Source of the DNA: Endozoicomonas sp965208385
Lineage (GTDB): Bacteria; Pseudomonadota; Gammaproteobacteria; Pseudomonadales; Endozoicomonadaceae
Assembly: GCA_965208385.1 (NCBI GenBank)
Contig: CBDBOO010000009.1
Coordinates: 1-64,000 of the forward strand
Direction: 5' to 3'
DNA length: 64,000 nt
Shown here: piece after piece, positions 45,489 to 55,049 of the stretch
How the letters are laid out: every line of letters starts with the position of its first letter
Position numbering within the stretch: the stretch's first letter is position 1
Position numbers and translations under genes: made by a program
The notes under the pieces: model-generated
The model's input: the letters and a program-made list of their open reading frames with translations, nothing else
Told to the model about the DNA's origin: nothing
The model's database searches: none

Positions 45489-45750
45489 AATACCCTCAAA
45501 ATTCGGTCAAAATGCGGTCAAAGGCATATCCGGAAATAGGGCTGTCGACGATATACAGTCTTACAAACGAGATCGCCAAGCGTCATCAGTGATGGGGTCG
45601 TCAACTCCTGAACCATGCTTCTGATCGGGTGAAAAACACCAGTGTGCAAACGGTTTCTGGTCCAGACATGCTCTCATATGATCATAGAATGAATTTAATT
45701 TTTGGGAAGGAGTTACTTGTAGATGTGTGACCGCGGAGCGGGCCGGAGTG
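45489..45750 (-). ncRNA. Candidate bridge RNA region of the IS110 element
   Basis: In IS110-type elements a structured bridge RNA is transcribed from the long noncoding end. Here that end is 262 bp and lies upstream of the transposase, the IS110 (not IS1111) arrangement. I have not resolved the donor and target loops. The target should match CTGAAG-TATGAAG in the IS4-like gene. Confidence 0.5.
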
Positions 45751-47414
45751 CTTCAGAGCAACAACGAAACGACGCTTGTTGTGTGCCTTGATGTAGAGGC
45801 GAGCTGCGAGCATGGTCACCCGCTTTTCTTTTCCTCCACGAATAATTAACTGCGTTTCAACGCCTTTTTGTCGTGCAAAATAATCCCTGAGGGTGGCTTC
45901 TGAATTTCTGCTGGCCACTTTCTGATTGGAGCGCAATTGGCTAACGACTTGCGCCTGACCTGTTACGGCTGTCGCTTCATCCATGAATTTTCCTGTACCG
46001 TAGAGCGCATCAGCCAGAACACCTTTAATCACTACTTCAGGAAAATGGTCAACGAATTCCCGGATCATCTGTAATGCCAGCGCTTGAAGCGTTGGAAAGC
46101 GGTTGTGGTCGGGTTCTGGACGTTTAGGTCTCAGTTTCTTTGCAACACCCTCTTTCTTGAGGTCTTTGTCGTGTTTTCGCCAAGCGGACAGCTGTGGATC
46201 GGGAACGTAAAACCGGAAACCTACAGGAAAGGTGGCAATGTCCGAGACCAAGACCATAAAGATCAGCTCCTGACCATTGATATAGCCACCTGTCGGTTTA
46301 TCTCTGATTTTATGAGTGCCTTCGATCCGGGTCGTTCTTTTTGATCGTTGTTTGGCTGAATCATCAATCGTCAGAGTCCCTTCAGCAATACCATAATGAG
46401 ACAGAATATTGCGAACACTGGCCTGCAGCATACGATGCCATGCAATCTTTGCTGAATAGAAAATCCAGCATAGCCGGGTCGACTTGAACTTCCCAAGACT
46501 CCTTCGCTCAAAGGCCGCCCAGTTGAGTGTTTCAGTGACAACAATCCCCATAATTAGAGCGGTCAGGACTGTTTTTTGGATCGTTGTGAGTTGAGCAGAA
46601 GGCGTAATGCTTTTCAGTGAATCGCTAAAAGAATCCAGAAATACAGTAACAACAGAAAGAGGACGAATTAGCACTAACGACACTTGACGGTTATAAAATG
46701 GGAATGCAATCTTACCCTGTCAGCCTGCTGTTGTGTCGTTGATCGTATCTCGCTGGGCTTGATGCAGGAGGCGCAGCAGTAGTCTGGTTTCGATATTCAC
46801 ATCAGAATATCCTGTCAAACGCTAAAAACTGCAGCATCGAGTTTAATAAAACGGACCAAATTATTACTGTTCCAATTATTATCATCGGAAATGAAATTCG
46901 GAATAGGAATCCCCTGATCTGCCAGTACTTTCGGAAGGGTTTTACTGGAACAACTAGTGTTCATCAACAGGTGTTGGCAATAGCCAGCCAGTTCTAGCCA
47001 GCGTCCTCCTGAACAGGCGCTTCTCAACCAGGGAGCAGGCATGTAGTGAAAGCGCAGCTTCCAGGGTATCCAGCCCTGGGAGTCTGCTAACTGGAAAATA
47101 TCAGAAGCAGTCCAGTCAGTGTCTCTTGATCCAGGTTTGAGAATCTTATGGCGCTGCATTCTTTTGGCGATGGTGGCCAGAACATCCTTGCTCTCCAAAC
47201 CAGTTTTTTTCAGGCTGGCAAGAATAAAAAGTGATGATAATTGTGGTTCCCTTTTGACCCGATGCAGCAGACTGAAAACGGATTCTTCGTCAGTCGGTTC
47301 GGCACTCAGTCTTTCGACCAAAGCCTGTATATCTGTATCAGTGGCAGAAAGCGCTGAACTCAGCAATTTTAAGGAAGGAGGGGAAACCAGATTCCAGACA
47401 ACAGGTATAGGCTC

Positions 47415-47646
47415 GGCTATGTTCCCGTCAATAGTTGGGAGCACTAAAGTCCTATAAAAACTTTATTTTCCTGCTCCACATATGGCTATTCATGAGATAG
47501 GAAGGTATCCCAGAACAAATCGCTGTTCTTTGGGCAATAAACAAATGCAATATACAAGATTTAGTCATATCTCTACTTTATAAGGCACGTCTGTAGCCCT
47601 GTAAACATAGGGAGTAAGCAATACAACTATTGGCGGGAACATAGCC
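47415..47646. mobile_element. MITE family M1, second full copy, 232 bp
   Basis: Ends GGCTATGTTCCCG and their complement, flanked by TATAGGCTC at 47406-47414 and 47647-47655. Same length as the copy at 21627 and opposite orientation. It interrupts the SET-domain gene. Confidence 0.94.
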
Positions 47647-49436
47647 TATAGGCTCAGTGAGAGAGCTTTTCATAGACAGTGAACATGCTGCCCTGAAAGC
47701 TTGTATCTCTTCAGGATCGTCGATGACGTCTGCTGTGAAAGCTGGAAATATTCCAGAAGGAAGAAACAGCCTGCTACCGGTCGATATTTTTCTGGTACTG
47801 ACCAGTTTGAGTAAAGCGTCTTTACCGTAGATGGGGGCTGTTCCGTCATCAGATTCGACCTCCATATCCGGATGATCTACTGAGTGAAGTTCAACATCAC
47901 AGTTAGTACTTACATGGGAATGAGTGAGAAATCGATGACAACCTTCAAGAATAAAGCCCTGATAAACCGGGTGAGAACCAGACGCCTCCGAGGAGTGGGA
48001 CAAGCAGCCCAGCATGACAACCGTTTCAGATTTGCCCAAAAGAATCGGGCGACCATACCAGTCTTGAAAAGCCACCATTTTTCCTGAGGGAAGCTGGGTT
48101 ATGTAACAGGCTCTTCCTTTGATTTCTCCGATGACCTGTCCGGCGGGCACATCATGACCAGTGCAGAGAGCCACTTTTTTATTCTGAATGTTCAGTTGAT
48201 AGGTTTCTTCCTGAAAAGCCTGGTTTACTGCTGTAGCAGACTGTTCTGGAGTTAAAGGCGAAAACATCGGCTGGTATGAACGGCCTGCAACAGGTTGGAG
48301 ATCGCCCTGCCCAGAGTATTTTTTTCTTTTAGCTGGAGGTGGCTGGTCGTATTCAATGAAGTCGTCTGAACTGTCATCTGATTCATCGACATCTTCGGGC
48401 AGCCACTCCATACCTATTTCTTCTTCCGAGGCTTCCAAAAGAGAATCGGCATCTGGAGTCACCGGCTTTGTGCTATCACTCACTTGTCGTAAACCCTTAT
48501 CGGCTGTTCTGGAAAATTGGTCGATCCAGTAATCAGGCCCGTAGTCCAGCCACACGCTATGACCTTTGGGTATTTCGGTGATGCTGATGACAAAGGTAAT
48601 AACATTTCCGTTATGACTGATAGGCATTAAAGCGGTGTTTGCAGGAACAACGGTTTTATTCAGAGATTGCGCAATGGGGTTTTCAGGATTCAGTTTGTCT
48701 ACATGGAGTTGATTGGCATTAATCAACGAACAAACATTGCCATATTCAAGGGCTGAAATGCAGTAGCCAAGACGGGCATCTACCAAATACTCAACAACGT
48801 CCGAAATCCCATGCTTTTTTTTCAACGCCGCAAGAGTTTTCTCAGTGTTAATTTCACCTGCGTAGTGGCCAAGTATTTCAAAAGGTCTGATATCCCTGTT
48901 GGCTTTTACTTCCTGTTGACCCTGTAAGGCTGGAAATTCATTGCCCGCATAGGTTCTGGCGGCCATTCTCTCGTCTAGCCAGGCTTCACGCTGTTCGGTA
49001 TCCAGCCCTGTGTATTCCCTAGCTTTTTTTCTTATGGCTGGTCGCAAGGATAGCTCTGATATGTCTTTCTGAAAATTCCACGTACACCTCATACCCTGTG
49101 TTTTCGGGGGGCAGCGTGTAAGGCCTGGAGCGAACCTTATCAGTGGTTCCCGGTTGTTCCAGGTATGGATGGGTTTCTCAGGAACAGCTCTTTCATCAAT
49201 ACTTACCCGCCTCTGGCTGGAACTGAGCTCCCGTGGTAGAGGCTCCGATGGCCCGTTTTTTAAACTAGTGTTGGGCACCACAGACTTTGGTTTATCCTGC
49301 TGACTCTCTGATGGTGATAAGTCAGGTGGGCCGGAATCAATATTATTCCCGATAGGTGGAAGGTCCATTTCTATTCTTTCCGCTTTACAGGTAATAGATT
49401 AATTATGGCATGTGTTTATAGGTCGTAATCAATTTA

Positions 49437-49496
49437 CTAAGCACCCAGACATCTGAATTCATAAGCCATTTTCCCGCCGCAGGTGGATAAATGGCT
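49437..49496. repeat. Dispersed palindromic intergenic repeat, copy 4, truncated by IS1
   Basis: TAAGCACCCAGACATCTGAATTCATAAGCC followed by the hairpin arm TTTTCCCGCC-GCA-GGTGGATAAA. The second half is missing where the IS1-type element begins at 49497. Confidence 0.7.
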
Positions 49497-49514
49497 GGTA
49501 GTGGGTTAAACCTG

Positions 49515-49967
49515 TTAAATTGCATGAATATCAATCCCGAATTCCAATTTATTTATCAAAAGACCAATCACGATATCGTGCATTTTCTCTGATTTTGAAA
49601 AGCAAATTGTTTTACGAGCTAAACGCTTAATTCTAGTCCTGAAGTTGAGGTTTTTTCTCTCAATTTTTTGTGTATTTGTTTTCCCTACAACATGCTCTGC
49701 TGGATTAAGATGCCGATCATATGCACCCCAATTATCAGTATAAAATCTCTTTATATTAAATGGAGCGAGCAGCTCTTTTAGAGTCTTAAATACCTTGTCA
49801 GTTCGCTTTCCAAAGGCATAAGCAAGAACCGTATTGGTGGTATGGTCAACTGCGTGCCAAAGCCAGCGCTGGTTAAATTTACTATTAACAAATGACCATT
49901 GCTCATCAAGCTCTGCCTCTTCGCAGGCAGGCTCTAGATGTATATTACTCTCATCTCCAAGCTCCAT
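49515..49967 (-). CDS. insB: IS1-family transposase InsB-type frame
   Basis: A 150-residue catalytic frame of an IS1-like transposase. ELDEQWSFVNSKFNQRWLWHAVDHTTNTVLAYAFG holds the first Asp region, FYTDNWGAYDRHL the second, and GKTNTQKIERKNLNFRTRIKRLARKT the Glu. In IS1 the active enzyme is an InsA-InsB fusion made by -1 frameshifting. An A-rich run (AAAAAAAAAGAAAAAGG) joins the two frames here. Confidence 0.92.
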   Translation of the reverse strand: MELGDESNIHLEPACEEAELDEQWSFVNSKFNQRWLWHAVDHTTNTVLAYAFGKRTDKVFKTLKELLAPFNIKRFYTDNWGAYDRHLNPAEHVVGKTNTQKIERKNLNFRTRIKRLARKTICFSKSEKMHDIVIGLLINKLEFGIDIHAI

Positions 49968-49993
49968 TGTGCGGATATTAGGATTAACTTTGA

Positions 49994-50275
49994 TTAAGCC
50001 TTTTTCTTTTTTTTTAAGGTGTTTATGACAGTCGTTTTACTAATACCCAACACCCTCCCTGTATCCCTTACGCCACTGCCATTAATTGCCATCTCAACGA
50101 TTTTTTCCTTAACTCCAGGCTCGTAGGCTTTGTAACGATATTTGAGCATGAACGTTTTAACATGGCAGTCAATATTACAACACAGGTAGCGCGGTACATT
50201 ATGGGCGCTAACACCGATGTATTTGATGTTTTGGCTGTCACAAGTACTACAGCGTACTATTGAAGAACAAGTCAT
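49994..50275 (-). CDS. insA: IS1-family InsA-type zinc-finger/HTH protein
   Basis: A 93-residue protein. The zinc-finger pattern is CSTCDSQNIKYIG...RYLCCNIDCH, and the helix-turn-helix is GSGVRDTGRVLGISKTTVINTLKKKKK. It binds the IS ends and represses transposition. Its last lysine codons form the slippage run into InsB. Confidence 0.92.
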   Translation of the reverse strand: MTCSSIVRCSTCDSQNIKYIGVSAHNVPRYLCCNIDCHVKTFMLKYRYKAYEPGVKEKIVEMAINGSGVRDTGRVLGISKTTVINTLKKKKKA

Positions 50276-50345
50276 ATTTAACTCGCTAGTAATACGTCTA
50301 CTGTCGTATTATAGCTGACTTTTCGGAACCTACAGGTTTAACCCA

Positions 50346-51530
50346 CTACCCATTCTTCCTAACCATCAAACCCTCGTAATCAGTGTCAGGATCAATATAA
50401 GGCTGTCGTTTCTTGAGTAAGGTATAAATCACACGAATCAGTTTATGTGCAATGGCAATCAGACTTCGTTTGTGACCCCTGCGGATCACCAAACTCTGAT
50501 ATTTACCCTTGAACTGACTCTTGGTCTTGATCGCTGCATTCGCCACTTCGCACAGTGTCGTTTTGATCATCTTATTCCCTTTTCGGGTTCGACCACTTTT
50601 ACGCTTGCCTGCGCTTTCATTATTGCCCGGGCAGAGTCCGGCCCAGGAAGCAATCTCCTTCATGCCGCCAAACTGACTCATATCATCACCTATTTCTGCG
50701 ATCAGCGCTGCGGCACTCATCTCACCCACTCCAGGCAGAGTTTGCAGAATTTGCCAGGCTTCTTTCCAAGACTGAACCGTACTCAGAATCTGGACTTCCA
50801 GCTTCTGCTGCTGTTCATTCAGGAAATTAATGTGATCCCGGATATCTTTCAGCACAATAAGATGAGAAGGGGATAACTTCTCGTCTATACTGTCCATCAG
50901 CTGTTTCTGTCTGCCTTCAGACGGCCATCCGCTTTCTTGATAATATCCTGAAGGGATTCACCATCAATCAGGGCGTTCACCATGCGCTGACCTGACTTGC
51001 CGTTGATGTCACTGATCAGGCCGCCGAGTCGAATACCGCTGTCGTCTAGCGTTTTATGAAGACGGTTCTTCTCATTGGCTATTTGCTTGACCATTGTATC
51101 TCGTCGGCGAGTCAGCAAACGCAGCTGTTCCTGATCCGGATGAGGCACAAAACTCGGACGAACCAGACCACAATGGGCAAGGTGGGCGAGCCACTGACTG
51201 TCCAGTGTATCGGTCTTGCGACCGGGTACATTCTTGACGTGTCGGGCATTCACCACCCAGGGCTTCAGATCACGACCAATGATGGACGCATAAATACTTT
51301 TCCAGTAAACACCCGTACTCTCCATTACGACCAGATCGATCTGATGCTGTTGAAGGAACTGGCACATTAATTCCCGATCTTTGCGGAAAGTACCAAATTC
51401 ACGGGTTAATACTTGAATGTCGCCTTCTGGCATTTCTTTGCGAACGGCAACCATGACCATCATTTTATGGACATCATTTGATGGAAATCAATGCCTGCAC
51501 AGTTTTTCACAATGGGTTGCATCGTCTATG
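50346..51530 (-). pseudogene. IS110-family transposase with frameshifts, 3' end cut by IS1
   Basis: Three frames make one DEDD transposase. The start near 51522 (QPIVKNCAGIDFHQMM) ends in TGA after a small duplication around CAAATGATGTCCATAAAATGATGG. The middle frame is 51463-50897 (VVMESTGVYWKSIYASIIGRDL, VPGRKTDTLDSQWLAHL). The last frame is 50897-50346 (LPGVGEMSAAALIAEIGDDMSQFGG, SWAGLCPGNNESAGKRK). The last codons are altered by the IS1 junction. It is inactive. Confidence 0.88.
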
Positions 51531-51826
51531 CTCCAAAGGTTCACGGAGGAACAGCAGAGCCTGACGGACTGGATCGGATCGCCATAGTCTCACTTGGAGA
51601 AAAGGGCTGTTTGCCGTGCATTCAATGTTCCAGAAATGGAGCCTTGATGGTGCCAGTTCTGAACCATGAGATAAGCGAGGTTGCGACGATCCAGCCCAGG
51701 TCAATTTGTATTCAGGGTCTAAAAGCCACTGCAAAAACATCGACCACTGTCGGGCTCTGCACCAGACTATTGTGGCAGAGTCTCATTTTCATGGTGCAGG
51801 GTGACCGAAAATACGGTCATGAAGAT
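51531..51826. other. Noncoding end of the broken IS110-type element
   Basis: About 296 bp upstream of the IS110-type pseudogene, the position of a bridge RNA in this family. Open frames here have no coding support. It abuts a truncated IS66 tnpB at 51827. Confidence 0.5.
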
Positions 51827-51829
51827 TTG

Positions 51830-52250
51830 TAGTACAGCACAAAGCCATTATCTTCCCAGAATAAACACTTGATTTTATTGCGGTGGCAGTTGGTAAAAGC
51901 ATACAAATATCCGCTAAAAGGGTTATGACCCAGTTCTTGTTCAACCAGTACGGCCAGGCCCTTGAACGACTTCCGAACACCAATTCCCCACGTTTCATTA
52001 AACCCCTTGGTATCACTAGCGTACGAAGTCGTATATATTTTGTATGCTCGTGATAAATAGTCGAGTTTTTGGGAAAAATTACATATCTCAACACGTAAGC
52101 AGCTGTAGCTGCGCCCTGCGTGTGATGCTTCTTATACGCTGTTACCGATGTCGTATAAGCATGGGGAATAGCTGACTTCCGAAAATCAACAGGCTTACGA
52201 TAAAGGTACACATTGGTGAGCGTTACTGATGGACGCATGATGGCGGTCAT
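51830..52250 (-). pseudogene. tnpB: IS66 tnpB, interrupted by a small insertion and truncated
   Basis: It begins as normal TnpB (VYLYRKPVDFRKS), is broken by 196 bp of foreign sequence (51978-52173), resumes (FKGLAVLVEQ in the other frame) and stops at the IS110 junction after the VLYYK region. The intact reference is the gene at 26954-27319. Confidence 0.88.
51978..52173. mobile_element. MITE-like insertion M4, 196 bp
   Basis: Flanked by the 10-bp direct repeat GACTTCCGAA (51968-51977 and 52174-52183) in the middle of tnpB. The ends are imperfect inverted sequences around ATTCCCCA (left CACCAATTCCCCACG; right, complementary strand, AGCTATTCCCCATGC). No ORF. Confidence 0.8.
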
Positions 52251-52564
52251 TTTAGCAACTCGATCAGTTGCCCGGCGAGCGAGAGATTATTCTGATCAAT
52301 GCCGGATACCGTTAACCCGTTGGGTAATGCGACGGTTAGTTCTGCTGGTGACGGTCGAATTTCCTGAGACAGGGTAACCGGTACAAAGCCGTTTCTTAAT
52401 GGACTTGAATGTTGAGAGACACCCAGCTTTTTCTTCCAGTACCAGAATTGAGGCTGCTTGATGTGGTGCTGAGTACACCATTCTTTCTGGCTTAAGCCAG
52501 AATCGCGCCAGGTTTGAAGTCGTTGCTGCCACTGCTTCGTTAAATCATTAGGTGCTTTCATCAT
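52247..52564 (-). CDS. tnpA: IS66 accessory protein TnpA (Orf1), second copy
   Basis: A 105-residue protein nearly identical to the copy at 27316-27630. The main differences are an extra residue (SPAELTVALP for SPELTVALP) and a few substitutions. It is intact but orphaned, because tnpB is broken. Confidence 0.88.
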   Translation of the reverse strand: MMKAPNDLTKQWQQRLQTWRDSGLSQKEWCTQHHIKQPQFWYWKKKLGVSQHSSPLRNGFVPVTLSQEIRPSPAELTVALPNGLTVSGIDQNNLSLAGQLIELLK

Positions 52565-52647
52565 TGCCTCCTCAGTATTGAGAAGCTTATGATTTCCTAT
52601 CCGAGGTTAATGCGGTATGACGTGGGTTTAATTCGCGCTTACGGTTA

Positions 52648-53121
52648 ACTTTCTGGAGTACATTGAGTACAACGAGAAAGGTAAGAAATGTTACAACAAC
52701 AGCTGGGTCACCAGCCTACGCATAGGTCGAAAGCGCTGCATGCCTATCATGAGAGGAGGGCGAGCTAAATGGAAAATTGAAAATGAAACCTTTAATACGC
52801 TGAAAACCCAAGGCTACCAACTTGAGCACAATTACGGCCATGGCGATGAACATCTTGCCAGTAATCTGGCGTGTTTAATGTTCCTGGCTTTCCTGATTGA
52901 CCAGATAGAACAGTTATCCTGCCCTTTGTTTAACAAGGCATGGAAAGGGTGCCGTGCCAAAATAAAATTGTGGGAATGCATTCGCAACCACTTTAATAGA
53001 TTTGCCATAGACACATGGTGTGAGCTACTCAAGGCGGTTGCCTATATAAAATCAAAGAATAAACACAGGCCAATCACTCATATTCGCAGTCTGATACCTG
53101 ACACTCGATTCTGCAGTTTTT
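52648..53121 (+). pseudogene. C-terminal fragment of a DDE transposase related to 20844-22440
   Basis: Open from the IS66 junction: FLEYIEYNEKGKKCYNNSWV, then MRGGRAKWKIENETFNTLKTQGYQLEHNYGHGDEHLASN, matching the C-terminal region of the split transposase at 20844-22440. About two thirds of the gene is missing. Confidence 0.85.
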
Positions 53122-53261
53122 AAAGTTTGACGAAGAATGATTCTTGTGAACGATTGAACCAGTCTACTACTGTGACTTCTGTACCAAGCCTAGCGAGGCA
53201 CAATCAACATCACAGCAGCAGGCTGGCAATGTAAGATGGCCCTTGAATACATCATCGTCAA

Positions 53262-54869
53262 GTGTCGCCTGTGTTGATCCGTTCACTTTCTGTTGTCACC
53301 GAATTTCTCGATGCTTTGAGCGATTCATTAACATCCGTCAAGCCTGCAGCTCGACTCACCACAATACAGAAGACCATGTTAGGGGTGATGATTGTAGGTG
53401 TCATCATTCAGGGCGATCTCATTTGGCACTAACTTTCTCTGTTTGGCTAATTATTCAGCACACAAAAGTACCAAAATAAGCCTAATTTCCTGTACTTCTC
53501 AAAAATTCAGTTTTTAAAGCTAGCTTTTTGAATATGCAACAGGATTGGTGTTTGTCAAATGAGATCGCCCTGTGTCATCATTGCGGAAACCCTCAACTGG
53601 GCTGCGTTTGAACGCAGGAGCCTCGGCAAGTTCAAGTCCACTCGGCTGTGCTGGATATTTTATTCCGCAAAAATTGCATGGAACCTCTTGTTGGAGGCCA
53701 GTATTCGCAACATCCTGAGCCACTACGATATCAACGGTGGTGCCCTTGATTTTGACGATACAGGCAAGAAAAGATCGAAAAGAACGACCCGGATTGCAGG
53801 CACTCACAAGATCAAAGATAAAGCCACTGGTGGTTACTTCAATGGCCAGGAGTTGGTCTTTATGGTTCTGGTCACCGATACCATCACGGTTCCTGTAGGG
53901 TTCCGTTTTTTCGTGCCAGACCCTGCGCTGTCCGCCTGGAGAAAACAGGACAAACAGCTTAAGCAGCAGGGGGTTGTTAAAAAACAACGTCCCAAGCGGC
54001 CAAAGCCTGATCATCAGCGCTATCCAACTATGCAGGCACTAGCATTAGAGATGGCTCAGGAATTTGTTAACGCTTTTCCTGACGTAAAGATCAAGGGCGT
54101 TCTGGCTGATGCTCTCTATGGCACGGGCGAATTTATGGAGAAAGCTTCTGCTATCACAGGCAAGGCGCAGGTAGTCAGCCAGTTACGCTCCAACCAGAAA
54201 GTTGCCAGCAGAAATTCTGAGGCTACGGTCAAAGAGTATTTTGCCCGACAGAAAGGCGTAGAAACCCAGTTAATCATCCGGGGAGGCAAACTCAAGAGGG
54301 TAACGATGCGGGCTGCTCGACTGTACGTCAAGGCACATGGCAAACGTCGTTTTGTGGTGGCTCTCAAGTATGAAGATGAAGAAGAGTACCGTTATCTTGT
54401 TGCCTCTGACATGTCATGGCACCACGCCGATATAGCCCGGCTTTATACGCTGAGGTGGTTGGTCGAGGTTTTTATCCAGGATTGGAAAGCCCATGGAGGC
54501 TGGAACAGACTGAGCAAACAGCGAGGTGTAGAGGGTTCCAGGCGTGGCCTGATCCTGAGCCTCCTGTGCGAACATTTACTGTTGCTGCATCCTGAGCAAT
54601 CCGTCCGGCTTAAGAACAAGCAGCCCGGGTTGCCCGCAGGCTGTCTGATCGAACACCTCAAAGCTGAAGCCCTGGTGGATACCGTCAAAGAAGTGGTGAC
54701 CTCAGAAGACCCGGAAAGCGCTTTGGAGGCTCTGATCCAAGCCTTGAAGGGCGTTCTGCCCGTACGAGACTCCAGCAGGCACATGGCGGGACGAGACCTT
54801 GGCAAACAAGAACCTACGGAATCACTCAAGGCTCATGCCAGAAAATTTGAACTGCTGGATGCGGCCTGA
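53262..54869 (+). pseudogene. IS4-like transposase (477 aa when reassembled) split by MITE M2
   Basis: GTG start at 53262 (SPVLIRSLSVVTEFLDALSDSL). The frame is cut at MIVGVII by the 164-bp MITE and resumes as AETLNWAAFERRSLGKF. Removal of the MITE and one TGTCATCATT copy gives 1434 bases, 477 codons plus stop. Catalytic segments: ALDFDDTGKKRSKRT, GVLADALYGTGEFM and YTLRWLVEVFIQDWKAHGGW. It provides the uninterrupted template for the copy at 43573-46683 across the IS110 site. Confidence 0.92.
53409..53572. mobile_element. MITE family M2, second full copy, 164 bp
   Basis: Ends CAGGGCGATCTCATTTG and complement, flanked by TGTCATCATT at 53399-53408 and 53573-53582. Same length as the copy at 40241. 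Confidence 0.94.
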
Positions 54870-54918
54870 TTGTCAAGCATGAAAAACTGCAGAATCGAGT
54901 GATACCATTGCCGGTTTC

Positions 54919-55049
54919 TTGCATATTCAAAAAGCTAGCTTTAAAAACTGAATTTTTGAGAAGTACAGGAAATTAGGCTTATTTTGGTACTTTTGTGTGC
55001 TGAATAATTAGCCAAACAGAGAAAGTTAGTGCCAAATGAGATCGCCCTG
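54919..55049. mobile_element. MITE family M2, 5'-truncated copy
   Basis: It begins at TTGCATATTC, so the first 34 bases of the element are missing, and ends normally at CCCTG (55049). It is flanked by an 18-bp direct repeat ATACCATTGCCGGTTTCT (54902-54919 and 55050-55067), which is longer than the family's 10-bp duplication. Confidence 0.85.

Larger units (their letters stand above)
44062..45750 (-). mobile_element. IS110-family element inserted in the IS4-like transposase
   Basis: It splits a codon-exact site with CTT on both sides (44059-44061, 45751-45753), in keeping with IS110 use of a short core. ACAAGTAACTCC and GGAGTTACTTGT lie near the two ends as subterminal inverse sequences. It carries one intact DEDD transposase and a 262-bp noncoding end. 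Confidence 0.88.
43573..46683 (-). pseudogene. IS4-like transposase (472 aa when reassembled) split by IS110 element
   Basis: The N-terminal part 46683-45751 (GTG start, SLVLIRPLSVVTVFLDSF) and C-terminal part 44058-43573 join in frame as RRFVVALK-YEDEEEYRYL, exactly as in the uninterrupted copy at 53262-54869. Total 1419 bases, 472 codons plus stop. Catalytic residues lie in TLTIDDSAKQRSKRT, GVLADALYGTGKFM and the YSLRWLVEVFIQDWKAYGGW segment. Confidence 0.9.
43531..46841 (-). mobile_element. IS4-like insertion sequence, itself interrupted by IS110
   Basis: Inverted ends CTCGATGCTGCAGTTTTTAG at 43531 and its complement ending at 46841. A 5-bp duplication TTTAA lies at 43526-43530 and 46842-46846. 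A related element with ends CTCGATTCTGCAG is at 53104-54899. It inserted in the SET-domain gene. Confidence 0.88.
42881..49368 (-). pseudogene. SET-domain protein gene (976 aa when reassembled) split by a MITE and nested IS elements
   Basis: The pieces are 49368-47647, 47405-46842 and 43525-42881. Removing the M1 MITE (duplication TATAGGCTC) and the IS4-like element (duplication TTTAA) gives 2931 bases, one frame of 976 codons plus stop. Residues about 150-281 look like a SET methyltransferase domain: ILGHYAGE, CSLINAN, GNVITFVISITEIPKGHSVWLDYGPDYW. An acidic block (312-340) precedes an NLS-like PAKRKK (345-350). A second SET-like module follows (about 385-570; VPAGQVIGEIKG). The C-terminal half is helical and unrecognised. 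There is no signal peptide. SET proteins of intracellular bacteria can modify host histones, and an effector role is inferred. As found, only the first 596 codons remain open. Confidence 0.82.
49497..50350 (-). mobile_element. IS1-family element, 854 bp
   Basis: Inverted ends GGTAGTGGGTTAAACCTGT at 49497 and its complement ending at 50350. The two flanks differ (TAAATGGCT on the left, CATTCTTCC on the right), so no duplication remains. The right flank is the 3' end of an IS110-type gene. Confidence 0.9.
51827..52642 (-). mobile_element. IS66-family element, truncated, second copy
   Basis: It has the same outer end (GCGCTTAC ending at 52642) and the same tnpA/tnpB as 26400-27708. tnpB is cut at 51827 and interrupted by a small insertion, and tnpC is absent. 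Confidence 0.85.
53104..54899 (+). mobile_element. IS4-like insertion sequence interrupted by MITE M2
   Basis: Ends CTCGATTCTGCAGTTTTTAA at 53104 and complementary GAAAAACTGCAGAATCGAG ending at 54899. Flanks TGACA and TGATA are similar but not identical, so a 5-bp duplication is only suggestive. It is the same type as 43531-46841. Confidence 0.85.

Noticed and set aside
46815..47444. Independent 209-aa gene with start MLPTIDGN
   Set aside because: Its first residues are read from the end of MITE M1 and its last (LDAAVFSV) from an IS4-like end. The middle is part of the SET-domain gene.
50346..51463. Two overlapping IS110 genes as a heteromeric transposase
   Set aside because: Alignment with normal IS110 order shows one gene broken by frameshifts, with DEDD parts first and the Tnp_20 part second.
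51491..51832. 113-aa plus-strand frame upstream of the IS110-type pseudogene
   Set aside because: It lies in the noncoding end of an IS110-type element, where a bridge RNA is expected, and lacks protein-like features.
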